A DNA stretch of 64,000 bases from Luteimonas sp. JM171 (GTDB taxonomy: Bacteria > Pseudomonadota > Gammaproteobacteria > Xanthomonadales > Xanthomonadaceae): assembly GCF_001717465.1 (NCBI RefSeq), contig NZ_CP017074.1, forward strand, positions 355,846 through 419,845, read 5' to 3'. Each line of letters begins with the position of its first letter. The first letter of the stretch is position 1. The notes beneath the pieces were generated by a model. The model ran no database searches. It saw only the letters and a program-made list of their open reading frames with translations, and was not told where the DNA came from. The translations under genes were made by a program, and so were the position numbers. Shown one piece after another: positions 35,329 through 44,325 of this stretch.

Positions 35329-36183
35329 CTATTGTCCGTCCTCACCGCCGTAGAGGGCCTTGCGGGGCGCACCGGTGAGGTCGGCCGCCAGGCGCGCCGC
35401 CTTGGAGGGTGGCAGGTGCGCGGCAAGCAGCCCGTACACGCGGCGCCCTTGGGCCAGGACCGCTTCGCCATCCTCGCCCGCCCCCTCCACCACCAGCACG
35501 AACTCGCCCTTGCGCTGGTCCGGGTCCTTGCGGACCCGCTCGGCCAGCGCCGACAGCGGACCGTCCAGCACGGTCTCGAACAACTTGGTGAGCTCGCGCG
35601 CCAGCGCTGCGTGCCGGTGCGGGCCGAACGCCTGCGCCATGTCCTCCAGGGTTTCGGCAATCCGGTGCGAAGACTCGTAGAAGATCAGGGTGCGCGGCTC
35701 TCCCGCCAGCTGCTGCAGCCGCTCGCGCCGGCCGCCCGCCTTGGCTGGCAAAAATCCCTCGAACACGAACCGGTCGCTGGGCAGGCCGGCCACGCTCAGC
35801 GCCGCCACCAGCGCGCTGGGTCCCGGCACCGGGCTCACCCGGATGCCCGCCTCCCGCGCGGCGCGCACCAGGCGGAAACCGGGATCGCTGACCAGCGGCG
35901 TGCCGGCGTCGCTCACCAGCGCCAGCGATTCCCCCGCCTGCAGGCGTTCCACCAGCCGTCCCGCCTGCTGCTGCTCATTATGCTCGTGCAGGGCCACCAG
36001 CTCGGCCTCGATGCCGAAGTGCGCAAGCAGCCGGCGGGTGTGCCGGGTGTCCTCGGCGCAGATCGCGGCCACGTCCCGAAGGGTCTCCTGCGCCCGCGGC
36101 GACAGGTCGCCCAGGTTGCCGATGGGAGTGGCCACCACATGCAGGGTGCCTGGCTGGCGGGCGGGATCGGGGGCATGGCTCAT
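35329..36183 (-). CDS. rsmI: 16S rRNA (cytidine-1402-2'-O)-methyltransferase RsmI
   Basis: 284-aa SAM-dependent tetrapyrrole-methylase-fold enzyme that methylates C1402 of 16S rRNA, the same base as RsmH. Motifs: LHVVATPIGNLGDLSPRA, AAICAEDTRHTRRLL, LVSDAGTPLVSDPGFRLV, VSPVPGPSALVAALS and FEGFLPAK. A TATCAT -10-like element (36197-36192) is only 8 bases before the ATG, without a ribosome site. It is divergent from lpoA, the usual neighbour. Confidence 0.95.
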   Translation of the reverse strand: MSHAPDPARQPGTLHVVATPIGNLGDLSPRAQETLRDVAAICAEDTRHTRRLLAHFGIEAELVALHEHNEQQQAGRLVERLQAGESLALVSDAGTPLVSDPGFRLVRAAREAGIRVSPVPGPSALVAALSVAGLPSDRFVFEGFLPAKAGGRRERLQQLAGEPRTLIFYESSHRIAETLEDMAQAFGPHRHAALARELTKLFETVLDGPLSALAERVRKDPDQRKGEFVLVVEGAGEDGEAVLAQGRRVYGLLAAHLPPSKAARLAADLTGAPRKALYGGEDGQ

Positions 36184-36191
36184 GGGCCGGC

Positions 36192-36197
36192 ATGATA
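36192..36197 (-). promoter_or_regulatory. -10-like TATCAT upstream of rsmI
   Basis: TATCAT lies 8 bases before the rsmI ATG on the minus strand; the transcript would begin at or next to the start codon. Confidence 0.4.
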
Positions 36198-36240
36198 GTG
36201 CGCCCAGGGCCCCTTCATGGGCCGGCGGTGCCGGGATGGG

Positions 36241-36246
36241 TAGAAT
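36241..36246 (+). promoter_or_regulatory. -10 element of lpoA
   Basis: TAGAAT, about 30 bases upstream of the chosen lpoA start, in the rsmI-lpoA divergent gap. No clear -35. Confidence 0.4.
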
Positions 36247-36276
36247 CGCCCCGACTTTCCCGTGGATATGGAAACG

Positions 36277-37665
36277 ATGCGCTTGAAGGCGACGGTGATG
36301 GCATGCGCGCTGGCAGTGCTGGCGCTGACGGGCTGTGGATCGGTCCAGGTGGTGCGACCGGCGGCGCCGGCCCCGGTGGTGGATACCGAGCTCGCACAGG
36401 CGACGGAGCTGGCGCAGCGCATCGGCGGGCTGCGCGGGCAGGAGCGCGCCGACACCGCGCGCCTGATCGAGCAGCTGCTGGCACGCATGGATGACCAGGC
36501 CCTGGCCGATGCAGCCGCGGCCCTGCCCGAGGGCGATCCCCTCTACACCTTTGCCGGCCGCGCGCTGATGGCCCGGGGCCTGCCGCTGCCGCGGCCCTTC
36601 GACGCGGGCATGCTGTGGCGCTCGCAGGCCGCGAACCGCCCGCCGGCCGACGCGGACGGCTACCGGCCGCCGGAGAAGCTGGCCGTGCTGCTGCCGCTCT
36701 CCGGCCAGCTGGCCACCGCCGCCTCGCCCGTGCGCGACGGCCTGCTGGCAGGCTATTACGCCGAGCGCCGGCAGCGCCCCGAGATCGTCTTCCACGACAC
36801 CGGGGGCACCCCGGGAGGCGCCATGGCCGCCTACCAGCGGGCGGTGGCCGAGGGCGCGGACTACGTGGTCGGGCCGCTCGGGCGCGACGAGGTTGCCGCG
36901 GTGCTCGCCGATCCGTCCCGCCTGCAAGTGCCTGTCTTGGCGCTCAACCGCGCGGGGGACGACGTCCCGGCCGGGCACGTCAGCTTTGCCATGGCGCCGG
37001 AGGACGACGGCATCGCCGCCGCCAACCACCTGCTGGGCCAGAACGTGCGCCGGGTGCTGGTGCTGACCGGCGGCGACGACAGCGCGCGCCGCAGCGTGGA
37101 CGCGTTCCGGCGGCAGCTGGAAACCGGCGGCGGCACGATCAGCGACATGATGGTGATCGTGGGCGGCGACGACCAGCCGGACATGATCGAAGCGCTGCGC
37201 AACGCAATGCTCAAGCCGGACGGCGCGCAGGCGGTGTTCCTGGCGCTGCGCATGGCCGAGGCGCGGGCGATCGCGCCGCAGCTGGTGGAGGCGGGGTACG
37301 CCACGCGCCCGCGCATCGGCACCTCGCAGCTGTTCTCCAGCGGCAATCCGCAGGCCGACGCCGTGCTTGATGGGATCGTGTTCCCCACCGAACGCTGGAC
37401 CTCGAGCGGCGTCGCCGGGCTGCCGATGGCATCCACGGTGGCGTCGACCCTGCCAACCGCGCGCGGCCCGGCGGCCCGGCTGTTCGCGTTCGGGCACGAC
37501 GCGTGGCTGCTCACTGCGTTCATGGAGCGCCTGGTCACCCGTGCGGACGGCGAGCTGCGCGGCGCCACCGGTACCCTGCGCCTGGACGGCCTGGGCAACG
37601 TCGAACGGGCGCCAGCATGGGCCACCTTCAGCGGCGGCCACGTGGTGCCGCTGGGCGGGGGTTGA
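36277..37665 (+). CDS. lpoA: Penicillin-binding protein activator LpoA (YraM family)
   Basis: Outer membrane lipoprotein that stimulates PBP1A from the periplasm. From the ATG at 36277 it has 462 aa with a signal peptide [20 protein letters not shown] and lipidated C20. In-frame GTG (36262) and ATG (36268) starts upstream would add acidic residues before the n-region, so 36277 is preferred. The main body is the periplasmic-binding-protein-like domain ([29 protein letters not shown] onward). The N-terminal part before it is about 110 residues, much shorter than the TPR domain of E. coli LpoA (678 aa in all). Confidence 0.88.
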   Translation: MRLKATVMACALAVLALTGCGSVQVVRPAAPAPVVDTELAQATELAQRIGGLRGQERADTARLIEQLLARMDDQALADAAAALPEGDPLYTFAGRALMARGLPLPRPFDAGMLWRSQAANRPPADADGYRPPEKLAVLLPLSGQLATAASPVRDGLLAGYYAERRQRPEIVFHDTGGTPGGAMAAYQRAVAEGADYVVGPLGRDEVAAVLADPSRLQVPVLALNRAGDDVPAGHVSFAMAPEDDGIAAANHLLGQNVRRVLVLTGGDDSARRSVDAFRRQLETGGGTISDMMVIVGGDDQPDMIEALRNAMLKPDGAQAVFLALRMAEARAIAPQLVEAGYATRPRIGTSQLFSSGNPQADAVLDGIVFPTERWTSSGVAGLPMASTVASTLPTARGPAARLFAFGHDAWLLTAFMERLVTRADGELRGATGTLRLDGLGNVERAPAWATFSGGHVVPLGGG

Positions 37666-38045
37666 GCCACACGCGCGCCCGCGGCGGCGCGGTTGAAGAC
37701 GCCGCGCGCGAGTACCTGCTGGGTGCGGGCCTGGAAGCGGTGGCGGCGAATGCCAGCTACCGGCTGGGCGAACTCGACCTGGTGATGCTGGACCGGGAAG
37801 CCGACGGCGCCGGCGTGCTGGTGTTCGTGGAGGTGCGGTTCCGGCGCTCGGACAGCCACGGCGGCGGCGCGGCCTCGGTGGACTGGCGCAAGCAGCGCCG
37901 GATCATCCGCGCCGCGCAGCTGTTCCTGCTGAAGCACCCGCAGTTTGTCGATGCACCATGCCGCTTCGACGTGGTCGACGCCAGCGGCGACCCGCAATCC
38001 CCCACCCTGGAATGGATCCGCGACGCCTTCCGCGTCGACGGCTGA
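37662..38045 (+). CDS. yraN: YraN family (UPF0102) nuclease-like protein
   Basis: 127-aa protein with a restriction-endonuclease-like core: GELDLVMLD, then [10 protein letters not shown] and a basic helix ([15 protein letters not shown]), as in the family. The start is TTG at 37662, overlapping the lpoA stop (TTGA); it gives [20 protein letters not shown], which matches family N-termini. rsmI-lpoA-yraN is a conserved neighbourhood. Function is unproven, though family relatives resemble Holliday-junction nucleases. Confidence 0.87.
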   Translation: MSHTRARGGAVEDAAREYLLGAGLEAVAANASYRLGELDLVMLDREADGAGVLVFVEVRFRRSDSHGGGAASVDWRKQRRIIRAAQLFLLKHPQFVDAPCRFDVVDASGDPQSPTLEWIRDAFRVDG

Positions 38046-38074
38046 GGCCGGGACAAGCGGCTCGCGGCTGTGCC

Positions 38075-38080
38075 TACAAT
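38075..38080 (+). promoter_or_regulatory. -10 element of the permease operon
   Basis: TACAAT, 28 bases before a short leader reading frame and 60 before the permease ATG. No clear -35. Confidence 0.4.
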
Positions 38081-38108
38081 GTCGGCGACCCGACTACAGG
38101 CGCGCCAC

Positions 38109-38144
38109 ATGACCCAGTGCAACCCGGATCCCGGCACCGCATGA
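38109..38144 (+). other. Possible 11-codon leader peptide upstream of the permease
   Basis: ATG ... TGA reading MTQCNPDPGTA, whose stop overlaps the permease start as ATGA. It follows the -10 at the right distance, but its ribosome site is weak (CAGG), so coding is uncertain. Confidence 0.25.
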
Positions 38145-39445
38145 GCAGCATCCAGGGGGAGAAGCTCGCGCAGCCGGCGCTGCGCCGCGACGTCGGCCGG
38201 TGGCAGATCCTCGGCCTGTCGATCAACGATGTCATCGGCAGCGGCATCTACCTGCTGCCGGCTGCCGCCTTTGCGATGCTCGGGTCGTTCAGCGTGTGGG
38301 CGGTGCTGCTGGCCGGGGCCACGGTGGGGCTGCTGGTGCTGTGCTACGCCAAGGCTTCGAGCTACTTCGACCAGCCCGGCGGCGCGTACCTGTACGCCCG
38401 CGAGGCCTTCGGGCCGTTCGTGGGCTTCCAGGTCGGCTGGACCATCTGGCTGACCCGGGTGGTGGTGGCCGCCTCGCTGAGCAACGGCCTTGCCGACGCG
38501 GTGGCCCGGTTCTGGGAACCGGCCATCGCCGGGCCGGGCCGGACCTTCGTGGTCGCCGGCTCGCTGCTGCTGCTCACGGTGGTCAACGTGATCGGCGTGG
38601 GCTGGGCGGCACGCGCGGCGGTGGTGCTGGTGGTGTGCAAGCTGGTGCCGCTGCTGGTGTTCGTGTTCATCGGCCTGTTCCACATGGACTGGGGCCTGGC
38701 GTTCGGCGGCCCGGGCCCGCAGGACTATGGCCAGCTGGGCGAAGCCGCGCTGCTGCTCCTGTTCGCCTACGCCGGGTTCGAGAACCTGCCCGCGGCGGCG
38801 GGCGAATACCACAGCCCCAAGCGCAACGTGCCGTTCGCGCTGCTGTCGATGATCGTGGTGGTGACGCTGCTCTATGCCGCCGTGCAGATGGTGGCGCAGG
38901 GCCTGCTGCCGGACCTGGCCGAGTCGAGCTCTCCGCTGGCCGATGCCGCGGCGATGTTCGGCGGCGAGGGGATGGCGCTGCTGCTCACGATAGGCGCGGC
39001 GCTCTCGATCCTTGGCACCAACAACAACACCATGCTGCTGGGCCCGCGCTTCCTGCACGCGCTGGCCGCCGACGGCTATGGCCCGCGCTACCTGGCCTCG
39101 GTGCATGCCGGCTTCCGCACCCCGGCCGCGGCGATCATCACCCAGTTCGCGCTGGCGCTGGCGCTGGCGATGACGGGCTCGTTCGTGGCGCTGGCCGTGC
39201 TGTCGATGGTGACGCGCCTGATCGGCTACATCACCACCGCCGCCAGCGTGCTGGTGCTGCACCGCCGCTATGGCGAGCCGGAAGGCAGCTTCCGGCTGCC
39301 CGGCGGCCCGGTGATCCCGGTGCTGGCGCTGGTGCTTTCGCTCGCCCTGCTCTCCAGCGCCAGCCTGTGGAACCTTGTTGCCGTGGCCATCGCCATCGGC
39401 GTGGGCAGCCTGTTCTACGTGTTCCGCCGCGCGGGCCATCAGTGA
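38141..39445 (+). CDS. APC-superfamily amino acid permease
   Basis: 434-aa inner membrane transporter with about 12 membrane segments. The APC unwound helix 1 signature SINDVIGSGIYLLPAA (about 26-41) and the helix 6 region LFAYAGFENLPAAAGEY are clear; it ends in a short basic tail. The substrate is not readable from sequence. It is coupled to a MalY/PatB C-S lyase by GTGA overlap, which suggests a sulfur amino acid such as cystathionine or a cysteine conjugate. No good ribosome site precedes the ATG. Confidence 0.85.
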   Translation: MSSIQGEKLAQPALRRDVGRWQILGLSINDVIGSGIYLLPAAAFAMLGSFSVWAVLLAGATVGLLVLCYAKASSYFDQPGGAYLYAREAFGPFVGFQVGWTIWLTRVVVAASLSNGLADAVARFWEPAIAGPGRTFVVAGSLLLLTVVNVIGVGWAARAAVVLVVCKLVPLLVFVFIGLFHMDWGLAFGGPGPQDYGQLGEAALLLLFAYAGFENLPAAAGEYHSPKRNVPFALLSMIVVVTLLYAAVQMVAQGLLPDLAESSSPLADAAAMFGGEGMALLLTIGAALSILGTNNNTMLLGPRFLHALAADGYGPRYLASVHAGFRTPAAAIITQFALALALAMTGSFVALAVLSMVTRLIGYITTAASVLVLHRRYGEPEGSFRLPGGPVIPVLALVLSLALLSSASLWNLVAVAIAIGVGSLFYVFRRAGHQ

Positions 39446-40608
39446 GCGACCACGCCGCCTTTGATGCGCTGACCGAGGACGCACTGCGGTCTTCCGGCGC
39501 GCTGAAGTGGAACGCGTTTCCCGACTGCATCGGCGCATTCGTGGCGGAAATGGATTTCGGCACCGCGCCGGAAGTGATGGCCGCGGTGCGCGAGGCGCTT
39601 GATGGCAACCGCTTCGGCTACCTCACCGATGCCCTGGTGCACGACCTGGCCGCGGCCTGCAGCCAATGGCACGCGGAACGCTACGGGTGGCGGCCGGACC
39701 CGGCCTGGATCCAGCCGCTGCCTGACGTGCTGACCGGTCTGGAGCTGGCGCTGCGGCACCTGTTGCCCCCGCGCGCCAGGGTGGTGCTGCCCACGCCCAA
39801 CTACATGCCCTTCCTGCCGCTGCTGCGGATGCTCGGGCACGAGGTGGTGCAGGTGCCGATGCTGGAGGCCGCCGACGGCTGGCGCTTTGATTTCCAGGCG
39901 CTCGACGAGGCGTTCGCCGGCGGCGGGCAGGTGGCGATCCTGTGCAATCCGCACAATCCGCTGGGTCGGGTGTTCACCCGCGACGAGCTGGAGCAGTTCA
40001 GCGCGGTGGCCGGGCGCCACGGGGCGCGGGTGTTCTGCGACGAGATCCACGCGCCGCTGGTGTTCGCCCCGCACCGCCACGTGCCGTACGCATCGGTGGG
40101 CGAAGCCGCCGCGCGGCAGGCGATCACCGCGACTTCGGCGTCCAAGGGCTGGAACCTGGCGGGGTTCAAGTGCGCGCAGCTGATCCTGACCAACGGGGAT
40201 GACCTTGCCGCCTGGAGGCGGATGCTGCCGCTCGCCGGGCATGCCACCTCCACCCCGGGCGTGATCGCCAACACCGCAGCGTACCGGCACGGTGGGCCCT
40301 GGCTGGATTCGGTGATGGCCTACCTCCAGGGAAACCTGGCACTGCTCGAGCGCACCCTCGCCGGGCGCATGCCGGGGATCGGGTTCCGGCCGCCGGAAGG
40401 AACCTACCTGGCCTGGCTGGACTGCCGGGGCCTGGAGCTGGGGATGCCGCCGAAGCTGGCGTTCCGCAACGCCGGCGTGGCGCTGACCGATGGCGCCGAG
40501 TGCGGCGATGCCGGCGCGGGCTTCGTCCGCTTCAACTTCGCCCTGCCCCGGCCACTGCTGCAGGAAGCGCTCGACCGCATGGCCGGCGCAGTGGCAGGCA
40601 ACCCGTAG
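39442..40608 (+). CDS. MalY/PatB family aminotransferase (cystathionine beta-lyase type)
   Basis: 388-aa PLP enzyme, fold type I. PLP lysine K235 in TSASKGWNLAGFK; DEIHAPL (200-206) and NPHNPLGRVF (169-178) are typical of the MalY/PatB C-S lyases. The N-terminus has LKWNAFP, as in the family. The start is GTG at 39442, overlapping the permease stop. Expected reaction: beta-elimination from cystathionine or cysteine to pyruvate, ammonia and a thiol. It converges with thiL over a 15-base gap. Confidence 0.88.
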   Translation: MSDHAAFDALTEDALRSSGALKWNAFPDCIGAFVAEMDFGTAPEVMAAVREALDGNRFGYLTDALVHDLAAACSQWHAERYGWRPDPAWIQPLPDVLTGLELALRHLLPPRARVVLPTPNYMPFLPLLRMLGHEVVQVPMLEAADGWRFDFQALDEAFAGGGQVAILCNPHNPLGRVFTRDELEQFSAVAGRHGARVFCDEIHAPLVFAPHRHVPYASVGEAAARQAITATSASKGWNLAGFKCAQLILTNGDDLAAWRRMLPLAGHATSTPGVIANTAAYRHGGPWLDSVMAYLQGNLALLERTLAGRMPGIGFRPPEGTYLAWLDCRGLELGMPPKLAFRNAGVALTDGAECGDAGAGFVRFNFALPRPLLQEALDRMAGAVAGNP

Positions 40609-40623
40609 CGCGCCCCGCCGCAG

Positions 40624-41589
40624 TCAGGCGAAATGCTGGTAGCCGGACCGGTCGGGAACCCAGGATTCGCCGCCGGGATCGACCAGGCGCACCGCGGGGC
40701 CGGCCGGCGCCGGGTCGGTGATCACGCCGATGCGGGTGACCGGAACGCCGGCAGCTCCGGCGGCTGAAAGGATGCGTTCGCGGGCCTCGGGGGACGCGGT
40801 GACGCACAGCTCGTAGTCATCGCCGCCGGCCACCTGCCAGTTCCAGCGCGCGTCGCGTCCGCCAGCGGCCGCCACGAGCGGCGGCGAGGCCGGCAGTTCG
40901 TCGAGCATGACCCGTGCGCCCACGCCGCTGGCCTTGCAGATGTGTCCCAGGTCCGCCAGCAGGCCGTCGGAGAGGTCGATGCCGGCGCGGGCCACGCCGG
41001 CAAGCGCGCGCCCCAGGGCAACCCGCGGCGTCGGGCGCTGGAGGCGCTCGCGCAGGAAGGCGTCAGGGGCATCGCCACCTGCGGCCGGCGCCAGCGCCAG
41101 CGCGGCCGCGGCGTCGCCGAGCGTTCCGCTGACCCAGATGTCGTCGCCCGGCATGGCGCCTGCGCGGCGCAGGACCCGGGCCGGCTCGACCTGGCCGATG
41201 GCGGTCACCCCCAGTGCCAGCGGGCCGCGGGTGGTGTCGCCGCCGACCAGGGCAACGTCGTGGGTATCGGCGAGCGCGAAGAAGCCGTCGAGCATCGCGT
41301 CGCACCAGGCGGCGTCGGGCCCGGGCAGGGTGAGCGCCAGCGTGCACCAGGCCGGCGCGGCGCCCATGGCCGCCAGGTCGGACAGGTTGACCGCCAGCGC
41401 CTTCCAGCCGATGTCGGCCGGCGGGTGCGCGGCCAGGAAGTGGACGCCTTCGTTGAGCACGTCGGTGGTCACCACCAGCTCGCGTCCTTCACCCGGCCGC
41501 AGCACGGCGGCGTCGTCGCCGATGCCGGTCACCACGTCGCCGCGCTGGCGCGCGCGGCGTTGGATGCGGGCAATCAGGTCGAATTCCAT
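40624..41589 (-). CDS. thiL: Thiamine-monophosphate kinase
   Basis: 321-aa PurM/ThiL-fold kinase that makes thiamine pyrophosphate. Starts MEFDLIARIQRRARQRGDVVTGIGDDAAVL, with VVTTDVLNEGVHF, NLSDLAAMGAAP, LVGGDTTRGPL, IDLSDGLLADLGHI and GGDDYELCVT. Last gene of the glyA-to-thiL run, 34 bases after nusB, an arrangement common in gammaproteobacteria. Confidence 0.95.
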   Translation of the reverse strand: MEFDLIARIQRRARQRGDVVTGIGDDAAVLRPGEGRELVVTTDVLNEGVHFLAAHPPADIGWKALAVNLSDLAAMGAAPAWCTLALTLPGPDAAWCDAMLDGFFALADTHDVALVGGDTTRGPLALGVTAIGQVEPARVLRRAGAMPGDDIWVSGTLGDAAAALALAPAAGGDAPDAFLRERLQRPTPRVALGRALAGVARAGIDLSDGLLADLGHICKASGVGARVMLDELPASPPLVAAAGGRDARWNWQVAGGDDYELCVTASPEARERILSAAGAAGVPVTRIGVITDPAPAGPAVRLVDPGGESWVPDRSGYQHFA

Positions 41590-41623
41590 GGCCGGTCCTG
41601 GTGGTGGCGGGCCGGTGCTGCCC

Positions 41624-42085
41624 TCAGCCGCGGGTGGCCTGCACCTCGACCGCGCGCCACTGGGCGGCGGCGCGGTCGAGCACCCCGTTGACGTAGGTAT
41701 GGCCGTGCTCGGAGCCAAAGCGCTTGACGGTGCGCAGTGCCTCGTCGATCACCACCCGGTAGGGCACGTCGATGCGGTGCTGCAGTTCGTAGGCAGCGAT
41801 GCGCAGCATGGCGCGCTCGATCTGGTCGACCTCCTCGATGCCGCGGTCCAGGAACGGCTCCAGCGAGGCATCGAGGGCGGCGCGATGGGCCAGCACCCCG
41901 CGCACCAGGTCCTCGAAATATTCCAGGTCCGCGATTTCATGCGCCTGCTCGTGCGCGAACTGGGCGATCACTTCCTGCGGCTGGCCGCCGGCGATCTGCC
42001 AGGTGTAGACGGCCTGCAGCGCACGCCGGCGCGAACGGGTGCGGTGGACGGGATCGACGCCGTCGGCGCGCCTGGGCCGGCTCAC
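41624..42085 (-). CDS. nusB: Transcription antitermination factor NusB
   Basis: 153-aa all-helical protein that binds boxA of rRNA operons with NusE. Family features: [13 protein letters not shown] near the N-terminus, [19 protein letters not shown] and [30 protein letters not shown]. The start is GTG at 42085 and overlaps the ribH stop (GTGA). The N-terminal extension of about 18 residues is unconserved. Confidence 0.94.
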   Translation of the reverse strand: MSRPRRADGVDPVHRTRSRRRALQAVYTWQIAGGQPQEVIAQFAHEQAHEIADLEYFEDLVRGVLAHRAALDASLEPFLDRGIEEVDQIERAMLRIAAYELQHRIDVPYRVVIDEALRTVKRFGSEHGHTYVNGVLDRAAAQWRAVEVQATRG

Positions 42086-42549
42086 GGCAGCCGCCCCATC
42101 AGTTCGGCCATCTCGATGGCCACCAGCGCGGCCTCCTCGCCCTTGTTGCCGTGGCTGCCGCCTGCGCGCCGCTCGGCGTCCTCGGCATCCTCCACCGCGA
42201 GCACGCCGTTGAGCACGGGCACACCGGTGTCCAGCGAGGCGCGCATCAGGCCTTCGCTGCAGCCGTCGGCGACCTGCTCGTAATGGCGCGTGTCGCCGCG
42301 GATCACGCAGCCCAGCGCCACCACCGCGACATAGCCGCCGCTGCGGGCCAGGCGGGCCGCGACCACCGGGATCTCCCAGGCGCCGGGCACCCGCACCACG
42401 TCCAGGGCGCGCTCTTCCACGCCGTTGGATTCAAACGCCTTGCGCGCGCCGGCCACCAGCGAATCGGTGATGCGCGGGTTCCAGCGGCTGGCGATGATGA
42501 CGAAACGCGCATCGGCGGGCGCGCGCAGGTCGCCTTCGTAGTGGGTCAT
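42082..42549 (-). CDS. ribH: 6,7-dimethyl-8-ribityllumazine synthase
   Basis: 155-aa enzyme that joins the RibBA product DHBP to the pyrimidine from RibD. Motifs: [50 protein letters not shown] with the catalytic histidine, and [21 protein letters not shown]. Followed directly by nusB. Confidence 0.95.
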   Translation of the reverse strand: MTHYEGDLRAPADARFVIIASRWNPRITDSLVAGARKAFESNGVEERALDVVRVPGAWEIPVVAARLARSGGYVAVVALGCVIRGDTRHYEQVADGCSEGLMRASLDTGVPVLNGVLAVEDAEDAERRAGGSHGNKGEEAALVAIEMAELMGRLP

Positions 42550-42615
42550 GCGGATCAGGTCCTCGATGGAGCGATGAGTTTAGAACATGCCGGCGGTGCA
42601 GCCGGCGGACCGGCC

Positions 42616-43716
42616 CTACGGGGCCACGTATTCCACGACCTCCAGGCCGAAGCCGGGCAGGCCCACCTGCTTGCGCGGCGTGCCGAGCACGCGCAGCTTG
42701 CCGAAGCCCAGGTCGGAGAGGATCTGGCTGCCGGCGCCGTTGCGCCGCCACTCGGTGAGCGCGCTGCCGCGGCCGGCGGCGGCCGGCTCGGGCACCTCGC
42801 GGATGCGGTCAAGCAGGGCGTCCGGGCCGGTGCGGTCCTCCAGCATCACCAGCGCGCCGGACTCCTCCCCGGCCAGCCGCTCCAGCACGCCGCCCACCGC
42901 GGGTCCGAAGTCGGCGCGCTGCCAGTGCAGGGCATCGGCGAGCAGGTTCAGCGGCTGCACCCGCACCAGCGCCGGCGTGGCCGCATCCGGCTCCCCGCGC
43001 ACCAGGGCGAAGTGCAGCCCGTGGCTGAGCCTGTCGCGGTAGGTGACCAAGCGGAAGGGGCCATGGGCGGTGTGGATGTCGCGCTCGTCCACCCGCTCGA
43101 CGGTGTGCTCCGTCTCGAGCCGGTAGCGGATCAGGTCCTCGATCGAACCGATCTTCAGCCCGTGCTCGCGGGCAAACACCTCCAGCTCCGGGCGCCGGGC
43201 CATGGTGCCGTCGGGATTGAGGATCTCCACCAGCACCCCGGCCGGCTCCAGGCCCGCCATCAGCGCCAGGTCGGCCGCGGCCTCGGTGTGCCCGGCGCGG
43301 CTGAGCACCCCGCCCGGCTGCGCCTGCAGCGGGAAGATGTGCCCCGGCTGGGCAAGGTCCGACGGCGCCGCGTTCGGCTTGACCGCGGTGCGGATGGTAT
43401 GGGCGCGGTCATAGGCGGAGATGCCGGTGGTCACGCCCTCGGCCGCCTCGATGCTGACCGTGAAGTTGGTGTGGTGCGACGACGTGTTGTCGCGCACCAT
43501 CGGCGGCAGGCCAAGCTGCTGGCAGCGCTCGCGGGTGAGCGACAGGCAGACCAGGCCGCGGGCGTGGGTGACCATGAAGTTGATGTCGGCCGGGCGCACC
43601 AGTTCGGCGGCCATGATCAGGTCGCCTTCGTTCTCGCGGTCTTCGTCGTCGACGATGACGACCATGCGGCCGGCGCGGATCTCTTCAAGCAGTTCGGGGA
43701 TGGGGGCAAAGGACAT
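42616..43716 (-). CDS. ribBA: 3,4-dihydroxy-2-butanone-4-phosphate synthase with degenerate GTP cyclohydrolase II domain (RibBX type)
   Basis: 366 aa. The N-terminal DHBP synthase is complete: DDEDRENEGDLIMAAE (23-38), THARGLVCLSLT, SRAGHTEAAADLALMAG. The C-terminal half (about 215-366) aligns with GTP cyclohydrolase II, but the three zinc cysteines of that enzyme are absent: the place of C-x10-C-x-C reads PLNLLADALHWQRADFG. It should therefore supply only DHBP, and a true RibA must be encoded elsewhere. Such fusions are known in proteobacteria. Confidence 0.93.
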   Translation of the reverse strand: MSFAPIPELLEEIRAGRMVVIVDDEDRENEGDLIMAAELVRPADINFMVTHARGLVCLSLTRERCQQLGLPPMVRDNTSSHHTNFTVSIEAAEGVTTGISAYDRAHTIRTAVKPNAAPSDLAQPGHIFPLQAQPGGVLSRAGHTEAAADLALMAGLEPAGVLVEILNPDGTMARRPELEVFAREHGLKIGSIEDLIRYRLETEHTVERVDERDIHTAHGPFRLVTYRDRLSHGLHFALVRGEPDAATPALVRVQPLNLLADALHWQRADFGPAVGGVLERLAGEESGALVMLEDRTGPDALLDRIREVPEPAAAGRGSALTEWRRNGAGSQILSDLGFGKLRVLGTPRKQVGLPGFGLEVVEYVAP

Positions 43717-43731
43717 GCTGTTCTCGGAAAG

Positions 43732-44325
43732 TCATCGCGCCTGCAGCAGGCGCTCGACGTAGCGGGCGATCAGGTCGACTTCCAGGTTGACCGGATCGCC
43801 AACGCCGGTGTAGGCGAAGCGGGTGTTCTCGACGGTGTGGGGGATGAGTGCGACTTCAAAGCCCGTCTCGTCTACCTGGTTGACGGTCAGGCTCACCCCG
43901 TCGACGCAGATCGAGCCCTTCTTTGCCACGTAACGCAGCACCTCGGGTCCGGCCTCGAAGCGCCAGCGCTGGGCGCGCGCGTCGGGTTCGATCGCGGCCA
44001 CGCGGCCCACGCCGTCGACGTGGCCGCTCACCAGGTGGCCGCCCAGGCGGTCGTCCGGGCGCATGGCGCGCTCCAGGTTCAGGGCATCGCCCGGGGCCAA
44101 GCTGCCCAGGGTGGTCAGCGACAGCGTTTCATTGGAGGCATCGGCGGCAAAGCGGCCGGGGCCGAATTCCACCACCGTCAGGCACACCCCGTTGACGGCG
44201 ATGCTCTCGCCCAGTTCGACGTCTTCGAACGGCAGGCTGCCAACGTCGATCACCAGGCGCACGTCGCCGCCGCGCGGCTCGCGTGCGGCCAGGCGGCCAA
44301 CGCCCTGGATGATGCCGGTGAACAT
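43732..44325 (-). CDS. ribE: Riboflavin synthase, alpha chain
   Basis: 197-aa enzyme that dismutates two 6,7-dimethyl-8-ribityllumazine molecules to riboflavin. Two lumazine-binding repeats: the first starts [14 protein letters not shown] with ESIAVNGVCLTVV, the second GHLVSGHVDGVGRV with GSICVDGVSLTVN. The start overlaps the ribD stop as TGATG. ribBA follows 15 bases downstream. Confidence 0.96.
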   Translation of the reverse strand: MFTGIIQGVGRLAAREPRGGDVRLVIDVGSLPFEDVELGESIAVNGVCLTVVEFGPGRFAADASNETLSLTTLGSLAPGDALNLERAMRPDDRLGGHLVSGHVDGVGRVAAIEPDARAQRWRFEAGPEVLRYVAKKGSICVDGVSLTVNQVDETGFEVALIPHTVENTRFAYTGVGDPVNLEVDLIARYVERLLQAR

